From NCBI GenBank assembly GCA_963825575.1, contig CAWGUB010000033.1:28498-92497 (forward strand): DNA of 64,000 nt, written 5' to 3'. Under the pieces are notes generated by a model. It saw nothing but the letters and a program-made list of their open reading frames with translations. It did not search any database and was not told the DNA's origin. The stretch is from JAFDBW01 sp963825575. Lineage in GTDB: Bacteria > Desulfobacterota > Desulfuromonadia > Desulfuromonadales > BM103. Each line of letters starts with the position of its first letter. Within the stretch, counting starts at the first letter, position 1. Shown here one piece after another: positions 35,448-42,891 of this stretch. The position numbers and the translations under genes were made by a program.

Positions 35448-36371
35448 ATGGCCAATGTACTTTTTTACGCGATTACGGTCCTGATTTGGGGCTCCACCTG
35501 GCTGGGGATCAAGTTCCAGCTTGGCATGGTCGATCCGGCACTGTCGGTCTCTTACCGTTTCGCCTTGGCGGCGCTGATCCTTTTTATCTGGTGTTTTGCC
35601 CGACGCCTGCCGCTGAAATTTACCAGGGGCGAACACGCATTTATTGCCATGCAGGGTATGTTCCTCTTCGCCCTGAATTACCTGCTTTTCTATCTTGCTG
35701 AATTACAGATTACCAGCGGTCTGGCGGCTGTGGTCTTTTCCACGATCGTGGTCATGAATCTGATCAACGGGCGCCTGTTCCTCGGGACTCCAATCGAGGT
35801 CAAAGTGCTGTTCGGCGGGGCGTTGGGAATGGCCGGCCTGATATTACTCTTCTGGCCGGATATGACAGCCACAAATTTTTCCGGGCCGGTTGTTGCCGGC
35901 ATGCTGCTCAGCTTTGCTGCAACCTACCTGGCGTCACTCGGGAATATCCTGTCGGTCCGCAACCAGCGGCATAAACTGCCGATCGTGCAGACCAATGCCT
36001 TCGGCATGGCCTACGGCTCAGCCTGCATGGCGATCGTTGTGTTGGTCAGCGGCACATCGATCACGATCGACCTGGCCGTACCATACCTTGTCTCGCTGGT
36101 TTACCTGGCCCTGTTCGGTTCGGTGATTGCGTTTGGTTGCTACCTGAGCCTGGTTGGCAGGATCGGGGCAGGGCGGGCAGCATATGCCACGTTGCTTTTC
36201 CCGGTTGTCGCACTGGGGCTTTCGACGATCTGGGAGGGATACACCTGGAGCTTGCCCGGCATTTGCGGAATCATTCTGATCCTGTTCGGCAATTACCTGG
36301 CCATGACCAGGAAAAAAGTCATTACAGCACAGCAGGGGCCGGTCCAAAAGGCCGTTGCCCTGGACGCCTGA
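35448..36371 (+). CDS. EamA/DMT-family transporter
   Basis: Drug/metabolite transporter of 307 residues with ten predicted membrane helices in two EamA repeats (ITVLIWGSTWLGIKFQLGMV and the second from about residue 150, AGMLLSFAATYLASLGNILS). The C-terminus is short and basic. It starts four bases after the MocR gene stop, so both are made from one message. Substrates of such exporters linked to MocR regulators are often amino acids or related metabolites, but nothing in the sequence fixes the substrate. Confidence 0.9.
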   Translation: MANVLFYAITVLIWGSTWLGIKFQLGMVDPALSVSYRFALAALILFIWCFARRLPLKFTRGEHAFIAMQGMFLFALNYLLFYLAELQITSGLAAVVFSTIVVMNLINGRLFLGTPIEVKVLFGGALGMAGLILLFWPDMTATNFSGPVVAGMLLSFAATYLASLGNILSVRNQRHKLPIVQTNAFGMAYGSACMAIVVLVSGTSITIDLAVPYLVSLVYLALFGSVIAFGCYLSLVGRIGAGRAAYATLLFPVVALGLSTIWEGYTWSLPGICGIILILFGNYLAMTRKKVITAQQGPVQKAVALDA

Positions 36372-36505
36372 GCCTTGTTACCCTGGTGGCACCATCGATT
36401 ACGGGACGTTCTTCTCAACTTTTTCCAGCCATCCTTCCAGTTCGGCAAAAAATCATTCGCGCTGCGTTGTTTACAATGAAAAGCATGCTTAAAGTATCGC
36501 TTTAG

Positions 36506-36535
36506 TTGACCTGGAAATTACGTATTTGCTAGAGT
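36506..36535 (+). promoter_or_regulatory. Sigma-70-type promoter of holC-rsmE
   Basis: TTGACC (36506-36511) and TAGAGT (36530-36535) are 18 bp apart, about 35 bp before the TTG start of holC. Confidence 0.5.
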
Positions 36536-36576
36536 GCCGCACACAACTCTTTGCTGCACGACTGCAGGAGATTTTT

Positions 36577-36993
36577 TTGACGGAGATAGAATTCGTAAAA
36601 CTGAACCGGCCCGAAAAGGCCAGGGTCCTCTGTGACCTGGCAGAAGAATATTATCTGGATGGTCAGCGTGTCCTGGTCATGACCCAGGATGACAACCAGG
36701 GGATAACCCTTGACCGCTTCATGTGGACCTGGAAAAAAGCTGCTTTCATGCCACACGTCTATGATAACGGTTCTGTAGAGGGTCTCGACGAACCGGTGGT
36801 GATCGTCTCGGAAGAAGGAAACCCGAATGGCGCCGGGGTCCTGATCATGGGCGCACCCTGCAGCATCGAGTTTATCCGCCAGTTCCGAAAAGTGATCGAT
36901 TTTGCCGAAACCTATGACGAGACGCGACTGGAAGAATCCCGCGCGCGGTTCAGGAGTTACCGGGAACTTGGATTCAACCCTGTCATGCGTTAA
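36577..36993 (+). CDS. holC: DNA polymerase III subunit chi (HolC-like)
   Basis: Clamp-loader accessory protein that links SSB to the polymerase. From TTG 36577 (GCAGGAG upstream) the product has 138 residues, near the usual HolC size. The stretch QRVLVMTQDDNQGITLDRFM followed by WTWKKAAFMPH is the HolC signature (LD..LWT....FlPH). VVIVSEEGNPNGAGVLI matches the family beta strand. HolC is divergent, so this is based on these two segments. The stop lies within the start region of rsmE. Confidence 0.82.
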   Translation: MTEIEFVKLNRPEKARVLCDLAEEYYLDGQRVLVMTQDDNQGITLDRFMWTWKKAAFMPHVYDNGSVEGLDEPVVIVSEEGNPNGAGVLIMGAPCSIEFIRQFRKVIDFAETYDETRLEESRARFRSYRELGFNPVMR

Positions 36994-37741
36994 TAACGGT
37001 GGGCTCAAAAGCCTGGTTCGCTTGGAGCATGTACCGCAGCTTGATCGAGAGACGCGTCTTTCTGCTGCTGCTCTGCAGGCTCTTTCCATCTGGCAGGCCA
37101 GACCCGGTGAAGTGATGACCCTGGTTGACCCTCAAGCGACGGCTTATCGTGCGCGCATTATCAGTCTGGATCCCGAACAGCCGTGCTGCATGCCCTTTGA
37201 GCGCCTCTCCCAACCTGCAGAAAGTCCCCTGACCATTGAAGTTTATCAATCATTGCCGGATCGGGAGCGGTTTGAGCTGGTCCTGCAGAAACTTACGGAA
37301 CTCGGTGTCGCCCGCATCGCGCCCATGGTGTCGAAGCACTCGTCAACTATTGAAGAACGTGATGCAGGGCAGAAGAAATCACACCGCTGGCCGGATCTGA
37401 TCCGTAAAGCTTCTCGCCAATGCCGGCGCGCCATGCTACCGGAACTCATGTCGGCTCAATGTTTCACCGAAGCGCTCCACACCGCCGGATCGGCAGAATT
37501 GAAGCTGATGCTGTATGAAGGGGATTCATCCTGGACACTCACGGAAGGGTTCGGTTCGTTCAGGCCGCAGAGTGTCGCCTTGATGATCGGACCTGAGGGT
37601 GGGTTCTCCCGTGAGGAAGTCGAACTGGCGCAAGCTGCCGGATTCTTGCCGGTCAGTCTTGGTCCGCGCATCCTGCGCACCGAAACTGCTGCGATTGTCG
37701 CTGCTGCGCTCGTGCAAAGTTATCTGGGGGATTTGGGCTAA
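36968..37741 (+). CDS. rsmE: 16S rRNA m3U1498 methyltransferase
   Basis: Methylates U1498 of 16S rRNA in the assembled 30S subunit; SPOUT-fold enzyme. The C-terminal knot is unmistakable: GPEGGFSREEVELAQAAGF and LGPRILRTETAAIVAAA. The N-terminal PUA-like domain (ALQALSIWQARPGEVMTLVD) is present. The start is uncertain: the frame stays open upstream into holC, and no ATG fits the conserved N-terminus; TTG 36968 gives 257 residues and overlaps holC by 26 bases, while a later TTG would give a typical 240. Confidence 0.9.
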   Translation: MDSTLSCVNNGGLKSLVRLEHVPQLDRETRLSAAALQALSIWQARPGEVMTLVDPQATAYRARIISLDPEQPCCMPFERLSQPAESPLTIEVYQSLPDRERFELVLQKLTELGVARIAPMVSKHSSTIEERDAGQKKSHRWPDLIRKASRQCRRAMLPELMSAQCFTEALHTAGSAELKLMLYEGDSSWTLTEGFGSFRPQSVALMIGPEGGFSREEVELAQAAGFLPVSLGPRILRTETAAIVAAALVQSYLGDLG

Positions 37742-37779
37742 GGGGCACGAACTGGGAAGCGAAAAGTGCGAAGCATTCA

Positions 37780-37797
37780 AGCTGACAGCTGTCAGCT
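37780..37797. repeat. Perfect 18-bp palindrome between rsmE and trmJ
   Basis: AGCTGACAGCTGTCAGCT is a perfect palindrome in the 133-bp gap. Related words (AGCTATAAGCTGTAG) appear at 52842-52857. No U-run follows, so it is not a usual terminator. Confidence 0.5.
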
Positions 37798-37874
37798 ATA
37801 AGAAATCTCTGGCTTGTCTTGAATGTGTTTTAGTCTAATCATTTATCGTAAAGGTTACAGCTTGGGTTTAAATT

Positions 37875-38633
37875 ATGAGTCTTGGTAATCTGACAGTTGT
37901 CCTCGTCGAATCCCGCGGTGAGCGAAATATCGGCTCGGTGGCCCGCGCAATGGCAAATTTCGGCGTGAGCGATCTGCGCCTGGTCGCGCCGAAAGTCGAT
38001 CACCTTGATGATGAAGCTCGTAAAATGGCAGTCAAGGCAAGCGTGCTGCTCGAGCAGGCCAGTCTCTACCCTGACCTGGAACGAGCCCTCACGGACTGCC
38101 ATTATGCTTATGCTACCACGCGCCGTTTCGGTAAGTACCGGGCCGATTTCCTGCACCCCGACAGTGCTGCTGAAGATCTTCTGCCGCGTCTCGATAGTGG
38201 CAGGGTCGCGCTGGTATTCGGTCGCGAAGACAAGGGGCTGAAGACCGAAGAGCTGGATCTCTGCCAGCGTCTGATTACAATTCCGACCTGCGGCACTATC
38301 CAGTCAATGAACCTGGCTCAATCTGTGGTGATCTGCCTTTACGAAGTCTGTCTGCAACACGGTGAGCGACAAGGCAAGGTGCAGGGGAGCAGGAATCTGG
38401 CGACCAACGAGCAGCTGGAGATCCTCTTTTCCCACATGCACAAGACGCTCCTCGGCATTAAATACCTCAACCCTCAGAACCCTGAACATATCATGCGCTC
38501 CTATCGACAGCTGTTTGGCCGGGCAGGACTGGATGACCGAGATGTCCGCATCCTGCGCGGCCTGATGAGTGAAATTGACCGCGTCGAGACTGAACGTCGC
38601 CTGCTCGCCGGAGAGGGTGATGACAGTAATTAA
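37875..38633 (+). CDS. trmJ: TrmJ-like tRNA/rRNA 2'-O-methyltransferase
   Basis: SPOUT-family RNA ribose methyltransferase of 252 residues. Motifs seen are VVLVESRGERNIGSVARAM (motif 1), LVFGREDKGLKTEEL (motif 2) and CGTIQSMNLAQSVVI (motif 3), the order found in TrmJ, which modifies position 32 of tRNAs. A C-terminal extension (about 165-252) is helical, as in TrmJ. Other TrmH-family targets cannot be excluded. Its stop overlaps the next small gene by 14 bases. Confidence 0.9.
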   Translation: MSLGNLTVVLVESRGERNIGSVARAMANFGVSDLRLVAPKVDHLDDEARKMAVKASVLLEQASLYPDLERALTDCHYAYATTRRFGKYRADFLHPDSAAEDLLPRLDSGRVALVFGREDKGLKTEELDLCQRLITIPTCGTIQSMNLAQSVVICLYEVCLQHGERQGKVQGSRNLATNEQLEILFSHMHKTLLGIKYLNPQNPEHIMRSYRQLFGRAGLDDRDVRILRGLMSEIDRVETERRLLAGEGDDSN

Positions 38634-38982
38634 AACCGAGCGCCTGGCCAACGGTCTAGTGATCAGTTTCAGTGATCAGACCAATCGTTACTTTGGTGAC
38701 TACCATCGCATCTGCGTGGTTGCGACGATCAGTTATGATCTAGACCACCTTACTGATGAAACCCTGCGTTCGCAGGCGTCCGCTTGCTTTGGTGAACAAC
38801 TCAAGGTTGAAAAAAGTTTTCAGCGTATGGGCGTGCCATCCGCAGACATTGCAGATACCCGTAATGCCCTGATCGATGATTTCATGCGACATGCTGTTGC
38901 CTACCTCTCGCGCCCTGATTACCCTTACCTTCTGGTTGCTGCCGAGTTGCGCAAGCCGCGTTCAGGCCGGTTATATGTCTGA
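38620..38982 (+). CDS. Conserved hypothetical protein between trmJ and rlmD
   Basis: Not recognised. From ATG 38620 (GAGAGGG upstream) the product has 120 residues: an N-terminal beta-rich half (TERLANGLVISFSDQTNRYF, HRICVVATISYDL) and a C-terminal helical half with basic residues at the end (ELRKPRSGRLYV). No signal peptide or membrane segment. It overlaps trmJ by 14 bases and the following methyltransferase by 8, so translation of the three is probably coupled; a role in RNA modification is a guess by context. Confidence 0.72.
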   Translation: MTVIKTERLANGLVISFSDQTNRYFGDYHRICVVATISYDLDHLTDETLRSQASACFGEQLKVEKSFQRMGVPSADIADTRNALIDDFMRHAVAYLSRPDYPYLLVAAELRKPRSGRLYV

Positions 38983-40279
38983 AATGATCGAGGATCTGGA
39001 AATTACCGGTTTGGTCCATGGTGGCCGTGGTATAGGTCGTTGCAATGGCAAGGCCGTTTTTGTGCCTATGACTGCGCCCGGCGACCGGGTTGTCTGCCGG
39101 GCCATCAGGTCGAAATCACACTATGTCGAAGCTGAGCTGGTGAATGTGATAGAGCCTTCGCCACACCGGCGTGTACCGCCTTGCCCATATTTTGGAACCT
39201 GTGGCGGCTGCCAGTGGCAGCACCTCCCTTACCCGAGTCAAACCCGCTGGAAAGAAAAAATCTTTTTCGACCAAATGCTTCGCAGCAAGAGCGCTTCGGA
39301 GGCATGCCTGCTGCCGATTGTCCCGGCGCCGGATGAGTGGCATTATCGCAACCGGGTTCAGTTCAAGTGTGATATGACCGAAAACGGACTGGTTGTCGGT
39401 TTTTATCGCCCCAACTCGCATTTCGTTGTCGATATAGAACACTGCCTGCTTCTATCAGCACAGATTCAGGGCGTTCTGAACATCCTGCGTGAGGAGCTGC
39501 CGGGTGCTCCTTGCCCGGACTGTATTCCCCAGGTCGATGTGGCTGCCGGCGATGATGGAGCCCTCAGGGTGCTTTTGCATGCTCTACCGAAAGCTCGTCA
39601 CCAGCTACGGGTGTGGTTGCACGACTTTGCAGAACGTCATCAGATCAACGCATGCCTGCAGTCGGGTCGAAAAGAAACGATTGAGCTCGTGTACGGTGAG
39701 GCTGATTTGTCAGTATTCGTTGATCAACCGCCGATAACCATGAGTTATGGCCCTGGTGGTTTTGCCCAGGTCAACCCGGCGCAGAACCGCAATATGATAG
39801 CCGAAATGCTCGCAATCCTCGATCTGCAAGGAACAGAGGATGTCCTCGACCTGTTTTGCGGCATGGGTAATTTCAGCCTGCCAATAGCCCGTCGAGCGGG
39901 CCGGGTTACCGGGGTTGAAAGTTATCCCCCCTCCGTAGCATCCGCAGTTAACAACGCTGCAGCCAATGACCTGCGTAATGTCGCATTTCACGCGGCAGAC
40001 GCATCGACAGTCATGACGCGCGGCAATATCGATGCCTTCGACCTGGTTGTTATTGACCCCCCTCGCAGCGGCAGCTATCAATCCAGTCAGGAGATGTTGA
40101 AGATCAGGCCACGACGGATCCTCTACGTATCCTGCGATCCGGCTACCCTGACCCGCGATCTGAAGCCTTTGGTGTACGACGGGTACCAAGTCGTCTCCAG
40201 TCGGCCCTTCGATCTCTTCCCGCAAACCTGGCATATTGAAAGCATGACATTGCTGCGAAGACCGGATGCTGGAAGCTAG
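38975..40279 (+). CDS. rlmD: 23S rRNA m5U methyltransferase, RlmD/RumA family
   Basis: Radical-free SAM-dependent methyltransferase with an iron-sulfur cluster; family members form m5U1939 in 23S rRNA or m5U in other RNAs. From ATG 38975 the protein has 434 residues. A TRAM domain (about 5-60) is followed by cluster cysteines Cys70, Cys76, Cys79 and Cys157, the SAM motif VLDLFCGMGNFSLPIA, DPPRSG, and the catalytic Cys in YVSCDPATLTRDL. An in-frame ATG at 38984 is an alternative start. The exact target nucleotide is not settled by sequence. Confidence 0.92.
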   Translation: MSEMIEDLEITGLVHGGRGIGRCNGKAVFVPMTAPGDRVVCRAIRSKSHYVEAELVNVIEPSPHRRVPPCPYFGTCGGCQWQHLPYPSQTRWKEKIFFDQMLRSKSASEACLLPIVPAPDEWHYRNRVQFKCDMTENGLVVGFYRPNSHFVVDIEHCLLLSAQIQGVLNILREELPGAPCPDCIPQVDVAAGDDGALRVLLHALPKARHQLRVWLHDFAERHQINACLQSGRKETIELVYGEADLSVFVDQPPITMSYGPGGFAQVNPAQNRNMIAEMLAILDLQGTEDVLDLFCGMGNFSLPIARRAGRVTGVESYPPSVASAVNNAAANDLRNVAFHAADASTVMTRGNIDAFDLVVIDPPRSGSYQSSQEMLKIRPRRILYVSCDPATLTRDLKPLVYDGYQVVSSRPFDLFPQTWHIESMTLLRRPDAGS

Positions 40280-40399
40280 GGGCCAGTTCAGAATCTGCCG
40301 ACCCTGCCTGTCTCAGGCCCTGGGCACCAAAGTCTGCTTTTTCCCTTGCATTACACGGTAAACTTTGATAGAAGACACACAATAACTTTTCATCTGAAA

Positions 40400-40423
40400 A
40401 GTGAGCTCCGGCTCGCTTTTTTT
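40400..40423 (+). terminator. Intrinsic terminator just upstream of rimP
   Basis: AGTGAGC and GCTCGCT (one G-U pair) form a 7-bp stem with loop TCCG, followed by seven T. It ends only 14 bases before the rimP ATG, so any rimP promoter would have to lie upstream of it, making it either the end of the rlmD message or an attenuator for the nusA operon. Confidence 0.7.
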
Positions 40424-40437
40424 GTTTTGGGAAAAAG

Positions 40438-40923
40438 ATGCGGCAAGAGATCCAGACACAGATAGAGACGTTGATCGTCCCGATCCTCGATGATTTCGGT
40501 TATGAACTTGTTGACCTTCAATACAAGAAAGAAGGCAGCAGCATGGCCCTGTGTCTCTTAATAGACAAGCCAGGCGGCATTACCCTTGACGATTGCGTCA
40601 CGGTCAGCCGGGAAGTTGGCGCAATCCTTGAGATCGAAGACCCGATCAAGGCGGCCTACCGGCTTGAAGTTTCATCGCCCGGCCTGGACCGGCCGCTGAA
40701 AAAACCTGCAGATTTTGTACGTTTCTCAGGGCAGAAGATCAAGGTGAAGACGTTGCGTATGCTTGATCCGGACAAGCGTGGCAACAGTCGGAAAACCTTC
40801 ACGGGCGAGTTGCTTGGTCTGGAAGGCGACATGATTCGCATCGAACTGGACGACAAACCCGGTGGTCTGGCGATAATCGCGCTTGGCGATTTGGAAAAAG
40901 CCAACCTGGTTGAAGAATTCTAG
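40438..40923 (+). CDS. rimP: Ribosome maturation factor RimP
   Basis: Assists 30S subunit assembly. The 161-residue protein shows YELVDLQYKKEGSSMALCLL, ITLDDCVTVSREVG and the family signature YRLEVSSPGLDRPLKKPADF, with an SH3-like C-terminal domain (ELLGLEGDMIRIELDDK). It is the first gene of the conserved rimP-nusA-infB cluster. The 100-base gap to nusA contains TTTAAC repeats but no clear terminator. Confidence 0.96.
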   Translation: MRQEIQTQIETLIVPILDDFGYELVDLQYKKEGSSMALCLLIDKPGGITLDDCVTVSREVGAILEIEDPIKAAYRLEVSSPGLDRPLKKPADFVRFSGQKIKVKTLRMLDPDKRGNSRKTFTGELLGLEGDMIRIELDDKPGGLAIIALGDLEKANLVEEF

Positions 40924-41023
40924 CGTCTCCAATGGCTCACATTTTAACCTTTAACGTTTAACATTATAAAAAGACTTCAACAGCAGCCACCGCAATGATG
41001 TGGATGGTATGCAGGGGGAAGGG

Positions 41024-42295
41024 ATGAATATCAACCTGAATCACATTATCGACCAGGTGGTTAAAGACAAAGGGATCGACCGCGAGGTGCTGGTTGAAGC
41101 ACTGGAAGCTGCGGTGCTGTCGGCGGCCAACAAGAAGTATCGCAATACCCGTGAGCTCGAAGCCCACTACAATCATGAAGCCGGTGAAGTGGAAGTCTTC
41201 GAGTTTGTCACTGTCGTTGATGAAGTGGAGAACTCTTACCAGGAAATTGACCTGTCTGAAGCGCGCGAAATCGACCCTGACGTTGAGGTCGGCGATTCGC
41301 TCGGGATGAAGATGGATGCAAGCAGTTTCAGCCGTATCGCTGCTCAAACTGCCAAGCAGGTCATTATCCAGAAGGTCCGTGAAGCAGAACGTGAAGGTGT
41401 TTTCAATGACTTCAAGGATCGTGTCGGTGAACTGGTCAACGGCATCGTCCGTCGCTACGAGCGTGGTGACCTGATCGTCGACCTGGGTCGTGCCGAAGCG
41501 CTACTACCGCATCGTGAGCAGGTTCCGCGTGAGAACTACCGCCAGGGCGACCGGGTCCGTGCCTACATCTCCGATGTGCGCATGGCCACCAAGGGCCCGC
41601 AGATTATCCTGTCACGCACCCATCCCGGGCTGCTGGCAGAGCTGTTCCGTATTGAAGTCCCCGAAGTCGCCGAAGGGATTGTCGAGATTCAGTCCGTTGC
41701 CCGCGAGCCGGGCAGCCGTGCCAAGATCGCCGTGCTCTCCAATGACCCGGACGTTGATCCGATTGGCGCCTGTGTCGGTATGCGCGGCGCGCGTGTCCAG
41801 AATGTGGTTTCCGAACTACGTGGTGAAAAGATTGATATTATCAACTGGACTCCTGACATCGCACGCTTCGCCTGTTCGGCGCTTTCTCCGGCCGAAGTCA
41901 CCAGGGTCTATGTCGACAACGACGAAGAGTCGCTGGAAGTCATTGTCCCCGATGATCAGCTATCGCTGGCAATTGGCAAAAAAGGCCAGAACGTGCGATT
42001 GGCTGCCAAACTGACCGGCTGGAAGATAGATATCATCAGCGAGACACGCGCTGCAGAGGCCGAGCTCGAGGAATTGACCGGCGGTGGCCGCAGCTCTGAA
42101 TCTGAAGATGAAGCTGAGACGCCTGAAGGGCTGTTCTCGGCGATGGGTGCCAAGGACGCAATCGCCTTGATCAACTCTGCAGAGGCCGTCGCAGATATCG
42201 CCGGTAAAGAAGTTGGCGAAAAGCGTGTGACTGTCATGCGCGCCTTCGAGGCAAAAACGAAGGAGCTGTCAGGCGACGAGAGCCAGGAGAGCTGA
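41024..42295 (+). CDS. nusA: Transcription termination/antitermination factor NusA
   Basis: RNA polymerase-associated factor controlling pausing, termination and antitermination. ATG 41024, with AGGGGGA just upstream, gives 423 residues. Domains: N-terminal polymerase-binding domain (about 1-130), S1 (about 135-200, VNGIVRRYERGDLIVDLG), KH1 (DPDVDPIGACVGMRGARV) and KH2 (LSLAIGKKGQNVRLAAKLTG), followed by a short acidic C-terminus with a single helix-hairpin-like segment. It lacks the second acidic repeat of E. coli NusA, as is usual outside gammaproteobacteria. The stop overlaps the next start (TGATG). Confidence 0.97.
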   Translation: MNINLNHIIDQVVKDKGIDREVLVEALEAAVLSAANKKYRNTRELEAHYNHEAGEVEVFEFVTVVDEVENSYQEIDLSEAREIDPDVEVGDSLGMKMDASSFSRIAAQTAKQVIIQKVREAEREGVFNDFKDRVGELVNGIVRRYERGDLIVDLGRAEALLPHREQVPRENYRQGDRVRAYISDVRMATKGPQIILSRTHPGLLAELFRIEVPEVAEGIVEIQSVAREPGSRAKIAVLSNDPDVDPIGACVGMRGARVQNVVSELRGEKIDIINWTPDIARFACSALSPAEVTRVYVDNDEESLEVIVPDDQLSLAIGKKGQNVRLAAKLTGWKIDIISETRAAEAELEELTGGGRSSESEDEAETPEGLFSAMGAKDAIALINSAEAVADIAGKEVGEKRVTVMRAFEAKTKELSGDESQES

Positions 42296-42891
42296 TGGCC
42301 GATGGGCGCAAGCAGCCGCAGCGAACCTGTCTCGGGTGCCGCCAGGTCAAGGATCAGTCGGAACTGATCCGTTTTGTGCGCTCGCCCGTTGGTGAAGTCC
42401 TGGCTGATTTGAAAGCACGTTTGCCCGGTCGCGGCGCCTATCTCTGCAACAGTCGTACATGCATGGAAGCGGCAGTGAGCAGGCACCAGTTCAGCCGGGC
42501 GTTCCGCAGCGAGTGTCAGGCCGTGGATGTATCAGGATTGGCTGACAAGGTTGCGGAGGAGTTGCTCAGACACCTCGCGAGTTTGCTGGGGATGGCGCGC
42601 AAGTCGGCAAGCTTTGTTGCCGGCAGCAATGCCATCCTTGATGCTCTGACTCGCAAGCGGGCTCTGTCAGTCATAATCCTGGCAAAAGACATCTCGCCAC
42701 AGATCGGTGAGAAGATCAGGCGGAAAGCTGAACGTCAGAGCATCTTGACGACGGAATTATTCGACAAAATGGAACTTGGCCGCATACTCGGGCGTGCGGA
42801 AAGAAGTGTTGTTGGTTTGCCCGATGGCAAGTTGGCGGATGCATTCATTGGTGATTTGCACCGTTATAAGGATATATCAGGGGAAAATTGA
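42295..42891 (+). CDS. YlxR (DUF448) domain fused to L7Ae-like RNA-binding domain
   Basis: Predicted RNA-binding protein of 198 residues. The N-terminal half has the YlxR signature RTCLGCRQVKDQSELIRFV and GRGAYLCNSRTCMEAA. The C-terminal half (about 100-190: LASLLGMARKSASFVAGSNA, ALSVIILAKDISPQ) is L7Ae/L30e-like, usually a separate gene (YlxQ) in Gram-positive bacteria. The fusion replaces the ylxR-ylxQ pair at the conserved site between nusA and infB. Both ends overlap the neighbours (TGATG and TTGATG), so translation is coupled. Confidence 0.92.
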   Translation: MADGRKQPQRTCLGCRQVKDQSELIRFVRSPVGEVLADLKARLPGRGAYLCNSRTCMEAAVSRHQFSRAFRSECQAVDVSGLADKVAEELLRHLASLLGMARKSASFVAGSNAILDALTRKRALSVIILAKDISPQIGEKIRRKAERQSILTTELFDKMELGRILGRAERSVVGLPDGKLADAFIGDLHRYKDISGEN

